Positions 1 through 8,743 of a DNA stretch of 64,000 nucleotides are shown here, piece after piece. The stretch is taken from NCBI GenBank assembly GCA_902826815.1, contig CADEGF010000005.1, positions 128,382 to 192,381 on the forward strand, read 5' to 3'. The position numbers and the translations under genes are program-made. This stretch comes from an uncultured Mycobacteriaceae bacterium. GTDB lineage: Bacteria; Actinomycetota; Actinomycetes; Mycobacteriales; Mycobacteriaceae. The notes beneath the pieces were generated by a model that had not been told where the DNA came from, did no database searches, and worked only from the letters and a program-made list of their open reading frames with translations. Positions within the stretch are counted from its first letter, which is position 1; the number at the start of each line of letters is the position of its first letter.

Positions 1-1728
1 AACGGCAGAACCATCGCGCTGTTGACGCCCGACGCCGATGCGGTGTGGATGTGTCACCCGCAGGCCGACTCGGCGGCCGTGTTCTCCAGGCTGCTCGGTG
101 ACGCCAACGCGGGCCACTTCGCGATCGGCCCCGAGCGTGAGGCGCTGCCGCTGAGCCAGCGATACGTCGACGGCACGATGACCGTCGAAACCCGTTGGGC
201 CAGCCTGGTGGTCACCGACTACCTGTCCCATGACGTCGGCGCGGGCCGCACCGATCTGGTCCGGGTGATCAGTGGACAGGCCAAGGCGGTGGTGTCGTTC
301 GCACCCCGGCCCGAGTTCGCGCAGGCGCCGGTGCACCTGCGGGCCGACGAGGGCGGCCTTCGGGTCTTCGCGACCAACGAGCCGATGGTGTTGCGCGCCC
401 CCGGCGTCCGATGGGAGGTCGTCGCAGACGGCGTCCACGAGACCGCCCGCGCGGTCGTCGATCCGTCACAGGGTCCGATAGTGCTCGAATTACGCTGCGG
501 CACCGAGGATCTGTCCGAGAGCCCGGTCGACGAAGATGCGCGCCGCGAGCGCGCCGAGGGATACTGGCGAGACTGGGCGGCGACGCTGACGCTGCCGGAG
601 CTGAACCAGTCCCTGATGAAGCGGTCGGCGCTGACGCTGCGCGGGCTCGTACACGCCGACACCGGTGCGATCATGGCCGCGGCCACCACGTCGCTGCCCG
701 AGGAGATCGGCGGTGTCCGCAACTGGGACTACCGCTACTGCTGGATCCGCGACGCCGCAATGACCGCGGCATCGCTGGTGTCGCTCGGCTCCACCGAGGA
801 GGCGGAGGGATACCTCAACTGGCTGCACGGGGTGATCGAGACGATGCATGGGCCCGAGCGGCTGCATCCGCTCTACGCGCTGTCCGGCGCGATCCTCGGC
901 CCCGAGGCGGTCATCGACTCGCTGCCCGGCTATGCCGGCTCGCGGCCGGTACGGGTCGGTAACGCCGCGAACGCCCAAGTGCAGCTGGATGTTTTCGGCC
1001 CGGTGGTGCAGTTGATCTTCGACCTTGTGCACAAACGGGTTGCCAACGGACGAGCTGACGCGCTGACCGACGCCGACTGGAACCTGGTCAGCGAGATGGT
1101 GTTCGCCGTCGAGAGTCGTTGGGCCGAGCCGGATCACGGCATCTGGGAGATCCGCGACGCGCCGCGCCACCACGTCTACTCGAAGGTGATGTGCTGGCTG
1201 ACGGTGGACCTGGCCCTGAAGCTGGCCGGGGAGTTCGGCCGCGAAGCACCGCCCGGCTGGGCCACGCTGCGCGATGTCATCTCAGCGCAGGTGCAGGAGC
1301 GCGGCTGGAACGACGAGGTGCAGTCCTACACCGCTGCCTACGACGGCACCGACCTCGACGCTGCGACGCTGCACATCGGCCTCTCCGGCCTCATCGAACC
1401 GTCCGACCCCAGATTCGCCGCCACCGTCGTCGCAACCGAGACCGAACTTCGAAGCGGGGCAACCGTTTACCGATACCGCAGCGACGACGGGCTACCCGGC
1501 ACCGAAGGCGGATTTCACCTGTGCGCCGCCTGGCTGGTGGAGGCCTATCTGCTGACCGACCAGCGGTCGCAGGCCGAGGCACTGTTCGATCGCCTCGTCA
1601 CCGCGGCGGGGCCGACCGGCCTGCTGTCGGAGGAGTACGACCCCGTCGCCGAACGGGCGCTCGGTAACCATCCGCAGGCCTACAGCCATCTCGGGCTGTT
1701 GCGCTGCGCCCAACTCCTCGGCGCCTGA
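1..1728 (+). CDS. Glycoside hydrolase family 15 protein (5' partial)
   Basis: Probable GH15 glucoamylase/trehalase-like enzyme that releases glucose from an alpha-glucoside. The frame is open from base 1, and its first residues (GRTIALLTPDA..WMCHPQ) match the usual GH15 N-terminus, so the gene starts left of the window; a TTG at 22 is not a credible start. About 575 residues are visible. Family marks are NWDYRYCWIRDA near residue 247, PDHGIWEIR with the likely acid Glu, GLLSEEYDP with the likely base Glu, and a C-terminal HPQAYSHLGLL. Actinobacterial GH15 proteins can be stand-alone or fused behind a trehalose-phosphate phosphatase domain; the upstream part cannot be seen, so substrate (trehalose or another glucan) stays open. 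Confidence 0.85.
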   Translation, partial: NGRTIALLTPDADAVWMCHPQADSAAVFSRLLGDANAGHFAIGPEREALPLSQRYVDGTMTVETRWASLVVTDYLSHDVGAGRTDLVRVISGQAKAVVSFAPRPEFAQAPVHLRADEGGLRVFATNEPMVLRAPGVRWEVVADGVHETARAVVDPSQGPIVLELRCGTEDLSESPVDEDARRERAEGYWRDWAATLTLPELNQSLMKRSALTLRGLVHADTGAIMAAATTSLPEEIGGVRNWDYRYCWIRDAAMTAASLVSLGSTEEAEGYLNWLHGVIETMHGPERLHPLYALSGAILGPEAVIDSLPGYAGSRPVRVGNAANAQVQLDVFGPVVQLIFDLVHKRVANGRADALTDADWNLVSEMVFAVESRWAEPDHGIWEIRDAPRHHVYSKVMCWLTVDLALKLAGEFGREAPPGWATLRDVISAQVQERGWNDEVQSYTAAYDGTDLDAATLHIGLSGLIEPSDPRFAATVVATETELRSGATVYRYRSDDGLPGTEGGFHLCAAWLVEAYLLTDQRSQAEALFDRLVTAAGPTGLLSEEYDPVAERALGNHPQAYSHLGLLRCAQLLGA

Positions 1729-1789
1729 CTCTTTGCCTGATCGGCAACTTCAATTGCCCCGCGGATCGTTTCTGGAACAGGCTTGGTGA

Positions 1790-2422
1790 ATGACCACTGC
1801 ATCGGGCGACGCCGACATCCTCGCCGCCGAATGGGATCAGCGCTACACCGACCTCGCCGACAGGATCCCGGACAGCGAGCCCAACGCGGTTCTCATTGCA
1901 GAGGTCGGCGGCGTGGCGCCGGGCCGTGCACTCGATATCGGTTGCGGTACAGGCGCTGAGGCGATATGGCTGGCAACTCAGGGATGGAAGGTCACGGCGC
2001 TCGACGTGTCCCACGTCGTCATCGACCGCGCGAAGGCGCGGGCTTCTCGAGCCGGTGTCGACGTGGCGTGGGTGCAGGGCCGACTCGAGGATCTACCTCT
2101 TCCGGCCGGCGGCTTTGACCTCGTCACAGCCCACTATCCGGCGCTGCTTCACTCCCCGCGCGGCGAAGTGGGCAAGGCACTCGTGGCCGCGGTCGCTCCC
2201 GGCGGAACACTTCTCGTGGTGCACCACGCCGACGTCGACGCGGAGGCGGCACGGTCGCACGGATTCGAGATCTCGGACTACCTGAGCCACGACGATGTCG
2301 TCGCGTTACTCGACGACGGCTGGGATGTCCGGATCGACCGGCGACGCCCTCGCGACATACCGGCTGGCATCGACGGCCAGCACACTCACGACGATGTGAT
2401 CCACGCACGCCGTCGCAGTTGA
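1790..2422 (+). CDS. Class I SAM-dependent methyltransferase
   Basis: A 210-residue Rossmann-fold methyltransferase. Motif I is ALDIGCGTGAEA near residues 47-58, followed by an acidic residue after strand 2 (VTALDVS) and motif IV (GGFDLVTAHYP). The fold and length resemble the TehB/thiopurine-methyltransferase-like small-molecule group; the substrate cannot be read from the sequence. It starts 61 bases after the GH15 gene and is probably its own unit. Its TGA directly abuts the stop codon of the convergent LacI-type gene with no base between them. Confidence 0.8.
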   Translation: MTTASGDADILAAEWDQRYTDLADRIPDSEPNAVLIAEVGGVAPGRALDIGCGTGAEAIWLATQGWKVTALDVSHVVIDRAKARASRAGVDVAWVQGRLEDLPLPAGGFDLVTAHYPALLHSPRGEVGKALVAAVAPGGTLLVVHHADVDAEAARSHGFEISDYLSHDDVVALLDDGWDVRIDRRRPRDIPAGIDGQHTHDDVIHARRRS

Positions 2423-3523
2423 CTACACGGGCGGGCCGGAGGTGCGGCCGCGAATCACCTCCGTGTCGAGGACGTCGATCACCGGCAGGCCCGACCGCGG
2501 CGGTTTGTGCAGCAGCTTGCCCGCCCGCAGGCCCTTCTCCAGGCTCGGCTGCTTGACCGTCGTCAGGCCGCGGCGCAGCGCATCGGGCACACCGTCGAAC
2601 CCCGTCACTGTCATCTGACCGGGCACGTACACCCCGCGGGCCCTCAGGTGATCGATGGCCGAGAGGGCCAACACATCGGCGGTGCAGATCAGCGCGGTCA
2701 GACGCGGATTGGCCTCGAGAGCGACGTCGGCCGCGGCGCCACCCGAAGTCGGTTGGTGCTCATAGCTTTCCACCACGGTCAACGACGCCGGATCCAGACC
2801 CGCGTCCATCATGGCGTCGTACACCCCGCCGATCCGCTCCCGCTGCACGTGAAAATGCGGTGTCTGCAAGCGATCTGGACTCGCGATCACCGGCCTGCCG
2901 TCACCCGGCGGACGCTCCCTGCCCAGCCTCATTGTGAGCAGCCCAATTTCACGGTGACCCAATTCGATGACGTAGCGGGCCAGCTCAGCCATGCCCGCCC
3001 TGTCGTCGATGCACACCCGCGAAGTTCCAGGCACATCCCTGGGCTGGTCCACCACGACCACCGGAACGTGTCGCTGCAGCACTGCCTGCAGATACGGGTC
3101 GTCGTCGGACGCGGAATACACGACGAAGCCGTCGACTCCAGCAGCGAGCACGGCGGCCGACCCTTCCGTCACGGTTCGGTTCGGCCCAACCGCGACGAGC
3201 AGCAGGCCCTGGCCCACTTCCTCGCACGATTCCGCCAGGCCTGCGACGAAATCGAGCGCCGCGGGATCCCTGAACGAGTAGTTCAGCGGCTCGGTCATCA
3301 CCAGGCCGACGGCGCCGGCCTTGCGGGTTCGCAGCGAGCGGGCCACCGGGTCGGGGCCGGGGTAGCCGAGCCGCTTGGCCGTCGCAAGTACCCGTTCGCG
3401 GAGATCGGCCGAAAGCTGGTCGGGCCGGTTGTAGGCATTGGAGATCGTGGTGCGGGAGACGTTCAGCTCAGCGGCCAAGGAAGCCAGGGTGGCCCGACGC
3501 CTCGGCGTGGGGCTTCTGGGCAT
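2423..3523 (-). CDS. LacI/GalR family transcriptional regulator
   Basis: A 366-residue one-component repressor. The N-terminal helix-turn-helix (residues about 10-55) has the LacI pattern TLASLAAELNVSRTTISNAYN followed by a hinge region. The rest is a periplasmic-binding-protein-like effector domain (VGLVMTEP..., LICTADVLALSA, VTGFDGVPDA). These regulators usually sense a sugar or nucleoside and often act near their own gene. It is divergent from the zinc importer znuA across a 92-base region, but the operator seen there looks like a Zur site, so a role in zinc control is not implied. A link to the GH15 glycosidase downstream is possible but unproven. Confidence 0.85.
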   Translation of the reverse strand: MPRSPTPRRRATLASLAAELNVSRTTISNAYNRPDQLSADLRERVLATAKRLGYPGPDPVARSLRTRKAGAVGLVMTEPLNYSFRDPAALDFVAGLAESCEEVGQGLLLVAVGPNRTVTEGSAAVLAAGVDGFVVYSASDDDPYLQAVLQRHVPVVVVDQPRDVPGTSRVCIDDRAGMAELARYVIELGHREIGLLTMRLGRERPPGDGRPVIASPDRLQTPHFHVQRERIGGVYDAMMDAGLDPASLTVVESYEHQPTSGGAAADVALEANPRLTALICTADVLALSAIDHLRARGVYVPGQMTVTGFDGVPDALRRGLTTVKQPSLEKGLRAGKLLHKPPRSGLPVIDVLDTEVIRGRTSGPPV

Positions 3524-3579
3524 GCTGTGACGGTAGCCGACATCCGCGTTCGCGCATGGCCACCGCGTGCGTTAGAGTT

Positions 3580-3598
3580 AATGGAAACGGTTTTCATT
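3580..3598. promoter_or_regulatory. Zur-like operator upstream of znuACB
   Basis: AATGGAAACGGTTTTCATT is a 19-base imperfect palindrome in which 16 of the 18 paired positions are symmetric. It lies 17 bases before the znuA GTG and overlaps where the promoter should be. Its TGGAAA/TTTTCA core resembles Fur-family boxes, specifically the Zur boxes in front of mycobacterial zinc-uptake genes. With zinc bound, Zur would block transcription of znuACB. Confidence 0.6.
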
Positions 3599-3604
3599 TG
3601 TATT

Positions 3605-3610
3605 AGGAGG
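3605..3610 (+). promoter_or_regulatory. Strong Shine-Dalgarno for znuA
   Basis: AGGAGG sits 5 bases before the GTG at 3616. It supports that start, which also gives a proper lipoprotein signal peptide. Confidence 0.75.
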
Positions 3611-3615
3611 ATTCG

Positions 3616-4527
3616 GTGGGCAAGGTGGCGATCAGGCTGGCAGTCGGGCTTGCGACGGCGGCGCTCGCCGTGTCCGGCTGCACGGACAACCATTCCGGGC
3701 ATGACCATGACCACGGTGCGGCCTCCGTCGTCGCCACCACCGACGTCTGGGGCAGCGTGGCGAGCGCGGTCGCCGGGGAGCACGCGTCGGTCAAGTCGGT
3801 CGAAACCGGCGCGAACGCCGACCCGCATTCGTTCGAAGCCACCCCTGCCGATGTGGCGACGATCGCCGATGCATCCCTCGTGGTCTACAACGGCGGCGGC
3901 TACGACCACTGGGTGGACGACGTGCTGGCGGGCGACCCCGAAATCGATGCGGTCGACGCATATTCACTTCGCAACGCCGAAGAGCCGGCCAACGAGCACG
4001 TCTTCTACGACGTGGGGGTGGCCAAGGCCGTCGCAGCCGAAATCGCCGAGCGGCTCGCCGAGAACGAGCCGTCACACGCCGACCTCTATCGTGCCAACGC
4101 AACCGAATTCGGCAAAAGGGCCGATGCCATCGCAGAATCGCAGCGGGCGATCGGCAAGGCGCATCCTTCGGGATCCGTCGTCGCGACCGAACCGGTGGCG
4201 TACTACCTGCTTCGCAATGCCGGGATCACCGACCGCACCCCGCCGGGCTTCGCCAGCGCGGTCGAGGAGGGCGACGACCCTTCACCCGCGGACGTCGCAG
4301 CGATGCTCGATCTGATCAACGCCCGCGAGGTGTCGGTACTGCTGTTCAACCCGCAGACCGAGACCCCGGCCACCACGCAGATTCGGGACGCCGCGCAGCA
4401 GGCTTCGCTGCCCATCGTCACCGTCACCGAAACCCTGCCGCAGGGCGTGGACTACCTGACCTGGCAGCGCGACACCACCGACGAACTCGCGCAGCAATTC
4501 GACAAAGCGCCACAGACGAATCGATAG
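3616..4527 (+). CDS. znuA: Zinc ABC transporter substrate-binding lipoprotein (ZnuA-like)
   Basis: A 303-residue cluster A-I metal-binding protein that captures Zn(II) (possibly Mn) outside the membrane and hands it to ZnuBC. The N-terminus is a signal peptide ending in lipobox VSGC with Cys22 as the lipidated residue. Directly after it is a His/Asp-rich stretch (NHSGHDHDHG), as in zinc-specific members. Expected metal-ligand areas are present: DPHSFEATP near residue 74 and EHVFYD near residue 131. It is the first gene of znuA-znuC-znuB, with a Zur-like operator and AGGAGG upstream. The strong His-rich segment favours zinc over manganese. Confidence 0.85.
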   Translation: MGKVAIRLAVGLATAALAVSGCTDNHSGHDHDHGAASVVATTDVWGSVASAVAGEHASVKSVETGANADPHSFEATPADVATIADASLVVYNGGGYDHWVDDVLAGDPEIDAVDAYSLRNAEEPANEHVFYDVGVAKAVAAEIAERLAENEPSHADLYRANATEFGKRADAIAESQRAIGKAHPSGSVVATEPVAYYLLRNAGITDRTPPGFASAVEEGDDPSPADVAAMLDLINAREVSVLLFNPQTETPATTQIRDAAQQASLPIVTVTETLPQGVDYLTWQRDTTDELAQQFDKAPQTNR

Positions 4528-4534
4528 TGGCCTG

Positions 4535-5353
4535 GTGGCTGCTGCTGACGTCGTCGACCTGTTGGGTGGCCGCCTCGCCTTCGGCGATCGGGTGCTCTGG
4601 GACGAACTCGACCTCTCGGTGCGGGCGGGCGAGTTCATCGCGGTGCTCGGACCGAACGGGACCGGCAAGACATCCCTGCTGAAGGTGCTGCTCGGCGAAC
4701 TGCCGCTGTCGGCGGGCACCGTCACGGTCGCGGGACAACCGGTCACCGCGGGCAGCGACCTGATCGGCTACGTACCGCAACATCGAGCCGTCGATCCGGG
4801 GCTGACACTGCGCGGCAGCGATCTCGTCGGCCTCGGACTCGACGGTCACCGATGGGGTGTGACGAGCCTGCGGCCCGCCGAGCGATCGAGACGACGCGCT
4901 GCGGTGGCGACGGCGCTGCACCAGGTGAATGCCGATCGCCTTGCGGGGGTGCCCGTCGGCGTGATGTCGGGCGGCGAGCTGCAGCGAGTACGGATCGCCC
5001 AGGCACTGGCAAGCGATCCCGTGCTGTTGCTGTGCGACGAGCCGCTGCTGAATCTCGACCCCGCCAACGCCCGGCTGGTCTCCGCGCTCATCGACCAACG
5101 AAGGCGGGACGCCGATACCGCGGTGCTGTTCGTCACCCACGAGGTGAATCCGGTTCTGCCCTATGTGGATCGGGTGCTGTACCTGGTCGACGGGCGGTTC
5201 CGGGTCGGCACCGTCGACGAGGTGATGACCTCGGATACGCTCTCGCAGCTCTACCGCGCCGACATCCAGGTGGTGAAGGTGGCTGGCCGCTACGTCGTCG
5301 TCGGCGAGCACATCGACCATTCCGGTCACGCGAGCGGGCACACCCATGAATGA
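4535..5353 (+). CDS. znuC: Zinc ABC transporter ATP-binding protein (ZnuC-like)
   Basis: A 272-residue ABC ATPase that powers metal import. Walker A is GPNGTGKT near residues 40-47, the Q-loop is YVPQ, the signature is MSGGELQR, Walker B is LLLCDEP and the switch His is in VTHEV. The last 15 residues are unusually His-rich (EHIDHSGHASGHTHE), which may bind zinc in the cytoplasm. The GTG start is 7 bases after the znuA stop, and the 3' end overlaps znuB by 8 bases, so the three genes are one translationally coupled unit. Confidence 0.85.
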   Translation: MAAADVVDLLGGRLAFGDRVLWDELDLSVRAGEFIAVLGPNGTGKTSLLKVLLGELPLSAGTVTVAGQPVTAGSDLIGYVPQHRAVDPGLTLRGSDLVGLGLDGHRWGVTSLRPAERSRRRAAVATALHQVNADRLAGVPVGVMSGGELQRVRIAQALASDPVLLLCDEPLLNLDPANARLVSALIDQRRRDADTAVLFVTHEVNPVLPYVDRVLYLVDGRFRVGTVDEVMTSDTLSQLYRADIQVVKVAGRYVVVGEHIDHSGHASGHTHE

Positions 5354-6212
5354 CCGGCTGACAGACGTCATCGCGCACCTGTTCGCATTCGACGTGACCG
5401 CCGACCTGCTCGGCCGCGACTTCGTCCAGCAGGCGTTGATCGCCGCCGCGCTGCTGGCTCTCGTCGCGGGTCTGATCGGGCCGTTCATCGTGATGCGCCA
5501 GATGTCGTTCGCCGTTCACGGATCGAGCGAATTATCCTTGACCGGAGCGGCTTTCGCGTTGCTGACGGGGCTGAACGTCGGCATCGGCGCCCTGGTGGGC
5601 AGCGCGCTGGCCGCCGTGCTGTTCGGCATCCTCGGACAGCGCACCCGCGAGCGCGACTCCGCGATCGGGGTGGTGCTGGCATTCGGGTTGGGCCTCGCAG
5701 TGCTGTTCATCCACCTGTACCCGGGCCGCACCGGAACCAGCTTCGCGCTGCTGACCGGACAGATCGTCGGCATCGGCTACTCGGGGCTGGCGCTGCTCGC
5801 GGTTGTCACCGTCGTCGTGACCGTCGTGCTGGCCGTCTGTTACCGACCGCTGCTGTTCTCCACCGTCGATCCCGACGTGGCCGCGGCGCGCGGCGTTCCG
5901 GTCCGCGCGATGGGCATCGTGTTCGCCGCACTTGTGGGTGTGGTGGCCGCACAGGGTGTGCAGATCGTCGGCGCATTGCTGGTGATGTCGCTGTTGATCA
6001 CGCCAGCCGCCGCGGCCTCGCGGGTATTCGTCTCCCCCGCGGCCACGATCGTCGCCTCGGTGGTCTTCGCCGAGATATCCGCCGTCGGCGGCATCGTGCT
6101 GTCGCTGGCGCCTGGAGTTCCGGTGTCGGTATTCGTCACGACGATCTCGTTCGCGATCTTCGTGGCCTGCTGGCTGGTCGGCAGCCGTATCCGCACCACG
6201 AAGTCGTATTAG
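5346..6212 (+). CDS. znuB: Zinc ABC transporter permease (ZnuB-like)
   Basis: A 288-residue ABC-3 family permease with about eight hydrophobic membrane segments. The cytoplasmic coupling region is recognisable (FIVMRQMSFAVHGSSELSLTGAAFA near residues 45-65), as is the conserved GALLVMSLLITPAAAA stretch near 215. It forms the membrane channel for ZnuA/ZnuC. It overlaps the end of znuC by 8 bases and ends tail-to-tail with the sulfurtransferase gene, the two stops sharing 2 bases. Confidence 0.85.
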   Translation: MNDRLTDVIAHLFAFDVTADLLGRDFVQQALIAAALLALVAGLIGPFIVMRQMSFAVHGSSELSLTGAAFALLTGLNVGIGALVGSALAAVLFGILGQRTRERDSAIGVVLAFGLGLAVLFIHLYPGRTGTSFALLTGQIVGIGYSGLALLAVVTVVVTVVLAVCYRPLLFSTVDPDVAAARGVPVRAMGIVFAALVGVVAAQGVQIVGALLVMSLLITPAAAASRVFVSPAATIVASVVFAEISAVGGIVLSLAPGVPVSVFVTTISFAIFVACWLVGSRIRTTKSY

Positions 6213-7036
6213 CCGGTCTCGACGGGATGCGTTGGGTCAGAAGACCATTCGGACCACGATCCGGGATACAGCGCGACGTCGACACCGAGCGATGCCAGGG
6301 CGGCGACGACGACCGACGCCGTGACACCGGAGCCGCAGTAGGCACCTGCGCCGTCGAGATCGCCGAAAAGCATTGCGAGATCTTTTTCCGCCAGGAACGT
6401 GCCGTCGTCGGCCAGAAACCCGGTGCTCGGCGCGTTGCAGGCGCCGGGAATGTGTCCCGCGACCGGATCGATCGGCTCGACTTCGCCGAGGAACCGCTCG
6501 GGTGCCCGCGCATCGAGCAGGGTGTCGGCGGCCGTCACCGTCTCGGCCGTCAGGGTGGGAAGCGCACCGGAATACAGGTCGTCATGGGTGACGGTGACGT
6601 CTCCCGGCTCGGGTGCGACCGCGCCCACCTCGTGCTCGCCTTCCCAGGCCGCCAACCCGCCGTCGAGGATGCGGACGTTCTCGATGCCTGCGGCCGTCAA
6701 CACCCACCAGGCGCGGGCCGACCCTGCCCGGTTCCAGTCGTCGTAGACGACGACCGGGACGCCGTTGCGCAGGCCCCACCGACGCCCGGCCGCCTCGAGT
6801 GCGCGGCCCGATGGCAGCGGATGACGCCCACGCCCTCGTACTGAGTGGTCGCTGAGCTCGTCCTCGAGCGATACGTACACCGCACCGGGGATGTGGCCGC
6901 GTTCGAAGGCGTCGCGCCCATCGGGCTCCGCCAGCTGCCAGCGCACGTCCAGGATCCTCACCGGCTCGCCCGCAGCCGCCAGGGCGGCCAGTTCGGTCGC
7001 GGTGATCAACACGTCGTCACGCCGTCGTCGGTTCAC
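6209..7036 (-). CDS. sseB: Sulfurtransferase, two rhodanese domains (SseB-like)
   Basis: A 275-residue tandem rhodanese protein. The N-terminal domain (residues 10-125, ILDVRW...GHIPGAVYVSLEDEL) is inactive. The C-terminal domain carries the active-site loop YCGSGVTA, the CGSGVT form linked to 3-mercaptopyruvate sulfurtransferases, ending in LYPGSWSEWSSDPT. It should transfer sulfur from mercaptopyruvate or thiosulfate to a thiol or cyanide. It closely resembles M. tuberculosis SseB (Rv2291). It is divergent from pxpA with only 28 bases between. The GTG start is chosen because it gives the family's usual short basic N-terminus; a GTG nine codons in is possible. Confidence 0.8.
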   Translation of the reverse strand: MNRRRRDDVLITATELAALAAAGEPVRILDVRWQLAEPDGRDAFERGHIPGAVYVSLEDELSDHSVRGRGRHPLPSGRALEAAGRRWGLRNGVPVVVYDDWNRAGSARAWWVLTAAGIENVRILDGGLAAWEGEHEVGAVAPEPGDVTVTHDDLYSGALPTLTAETVTAADTLLDARAPERFLGEVEPIDPVAGHIPGACNAPSTGFLADDGTFLAEKDLAMLFGDLDGAGAYCGSGVTASVVVAALASLGVDVALYPGSWSEWSSDPTHPVETG

Positions 7037-7052
7037 ACATCCAGCGTGCCAT

Positions 7053-7058
7053 TAGGCT
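7053..7058 (+). promoter_or_regulatory. -10 hexamer for leaderless pxpA
   Basis: TAGGCT fits the mycobacterial TANNNT -10 pattern. With a 6-base spacer the transcription start would be the A of the pxpA ATG at 7065, so the mRNA would be leaderless. No Shine-Dalgarno sequence precedes the gene, which agrees. Confidence 0.45.
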
Positions 7059-7064
7059 GGCGGC

Positions 7065-7823
7065 ATGGCGTCCGTCGACCTCAACGCCGACCTGGGGGAA
7101 AGCTTCGGTACCTGGCAACTCGGTGACGACGACGCCATGCTCCGCCTCGTCACCAGCGCCAACGTCGCATGCGGATTCCACGCGGGCGACTCGGCCACCC
7201 TGCGGCACAGCTGCGAAGAGGCCGCGAAGAACGGCGTGCGCATCGGCGCACAGGTCGGCTACCGCGATCTGGCCGGATTCGGCAGAAGGTTCATCGACAT
7301 CACCTCCGCCGACCTGACGGCCGACGTCATCTACCAGATCGGCGCGTTGCAGGCACTCGCGCAGGTGGCCGGATCATCGGTTGCCTACGTGAAACCCCAT
7401 GGCGCGCTGTACAACACGATCGTCAACAACCACGACCAGGCCCGCGCGGTTGCGGAGGCGGTGCATGCCGTCGACCCGAAGCTGCCGGTGCTTGGGCTGG
7501 CCGGGTCGGTGTTCTTCGCAGAGGCCGAACGGCTCGGCCTTCGTACCGTTCCCGAGGCGTTCGCCGACCGCTCCTACCGGCCCGACGGGCAGTTGGTGTC
7601 CCGGCGGGAACGCAATGCCGTGTTGCACGACGCAGGCGAGATCGCCGACAGGGTGGCGTCGATGGTTCAGTCCGGGCGGGTGGTTGCCGTCGACGGGTCG
7701 ACAATCCCGATCATCGTCGAATCCGTTTGCGTACACGGTGATTCGCCAGGGGCCGTGCAGATCGCCACCGCGGTGCGCGACCGCCTGGTCGGCGACGGCG
7801 TCGAGTTGGCTGCGTTCGCCTGA
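7065..7823 (+). CDS. pxpA: 5-oxoprolinase subunit PxpA (LamB/YcsF family)
   Basis: A 252-residue LamB/YcsF family protein. The N-terminus VDLNADLGESFG and the following NVACGFHAGD are diagnostic, with VKPHGALYN near residue 108. In other bacteria PxpA works with PxpB and PxpC to hydrolyse 5-oxoproline (pyroglutamate) to glutamate with ATP. No pxpB or pxpC lies beside it here. Instead the next two genes, joined by TGATG and a 10-base overlap, are a metallo-beta-lactamase-fold protein and a permease. Confidence 0.85.
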   Translation: MASVDLNADLGESFGTWQLGDDDAMLRLVTSANVACGFHAGDSATLRHSCEEAAKNGVRIGAQVGYRDLAGFGRRFIDITSADLTADVIYQIGALQALAQVAGSSVAYVKPHGALYNTIVNNHDQARAVAEAVHAVDPKLPVLGLAGSVFFAEAERLGLRTVPEAFADRSYRPDGQLVSRRERNAVLHDAGEIADRVASMVQSGRVVAVDGSTIPIIVESVCVHGDSPGAVQIATAVRDRLVGDGVELAAFA

Positions 7824-8743
7824 TGCGCCTGCGGCCCGGCCGACCCGATCTCGGTGACTACACGAGGTTTTTCGACGCGCCACAGGCCGCCGCCGATGCT
7901 GCGTTGACGGTGACGTGGGCCGGTGTCTCCACACTGCTCGTCGACGACGGATCCTCGGCGCTGATGACCGACGGCTTCTTCTCCCGCCCCGGTCTGGTCA
8001 CCGTCGGACTGCGGCAGATCGCGCCGTCGGCCGCGCGGATCGACGGCAGCCTCGAACGGTTGGGGGTCGACCGACTCGAGGCCGTGCTGCCGGTGCACAC
8101 CCATTTCGACCACGCGATGGACTCGGCGGTAGTCGCCAAGCGCACCGGGGCGCGTATCGTCGGAGGCGCGTCGGCGGCGCACGTCGGCATCGGGGGCGGC
8201 CTCCCCGAGGACCGCGTGGTGGTCGCGACGCCTGGTGAACCCGTCACACTGGGCGCCTACGACGTGACGCTGGTGAAGGCCGAACACTGTCCCCCCGACC
8301 GGTTTCCGGGTGTGATCACCGCACCCGTCACGCCGCCGGTAAAAACGTCGGCGTACAAATGCGGCGAGGCGTGGTCGACGCTTGTGCACCACCGGCCGTC
8401 TGGCCGTCGGCTGCTGATCATCGGTAGCGCGGGCTTCGTCCCCGGTGCGCTCGCCGACTACCGCGCCGAGGTGGTGTACCTGGGCATCGGTCAACTGGGC
8501 GTGCAGCCCGAGCGTTATCTCGTCGACTACTGGACTGAGACGGTGCGGGCGGTCGGCGCGCGCCGCGTTGTGCTGATTCACTGGGACGACTTCTTTCGGC
8601 CGCTGACCGCGCCGCTGCGCGCCCTCCCGTATGCCGGGGACGACCTCGACGTGTCGATGCGCGTGCTCACCGCGCTCGCCGCCGACGACGGCGTCCCGCT
8701 GCATCTGCCGACGCTGTGGCAACGCGCTGACCCGTGGAGCTGA
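7823..8743 (+). CDS. Metallo-beta-lactamase-fold hydrolase
   Basis: A 306-residue MBL-fold protein. The metal motif is VHTHFDHAMDS (HxHxDH, near residues 92-101), with further candidate ligand His residues in KAEHCP and LIHWDD. It belongs to the L-ascorbate-lactonase/UlaG-like part of the superfamily by general pattern; the substrate is unknown. Its ATG shares the A of the pxpA TGA stop, and its own stop overlaps the following permease by 10 bases. The coupling suggests a shared small-molecule pathway, perhaps lactone or lactam opening, but that is inference. Confidence 0.75.
   Translation: MRLRPGRPDLGDYTRFFDAPQAAADAALTVTWAGVSTLLVDDGSSALMTDGFFSRPGLVTVGLRQIAPSAARIDGSLERLGVDRLEAVLPVHTHFDHAMDSAVVAKRTGARIVGGASAAHVGIGGGLPEDRVVVATPGEPVTLGAYDVTLVKAEHCPPDRFPGVITAPVTPPVKTSAYKCGEAWSTLVHHRPSGRRLLIIGSAGFVPGALADYRAEVVYLGIGQLGVQPERYLVDYWTETVRAVGARRVVLIHWDDFFRPLTAPLRALPYAGDDLDVSMRVLTALAADDGVPLHLPTLWQRADPWS

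Noticed and set aside
2507-4315. A 602-residue open frame spanning the LacI-type gene and znuA
   Set aside because: Its first half is antisense to the regulator and its second half is a wrong frame of znuA. It would also cross the Zur-like operator.
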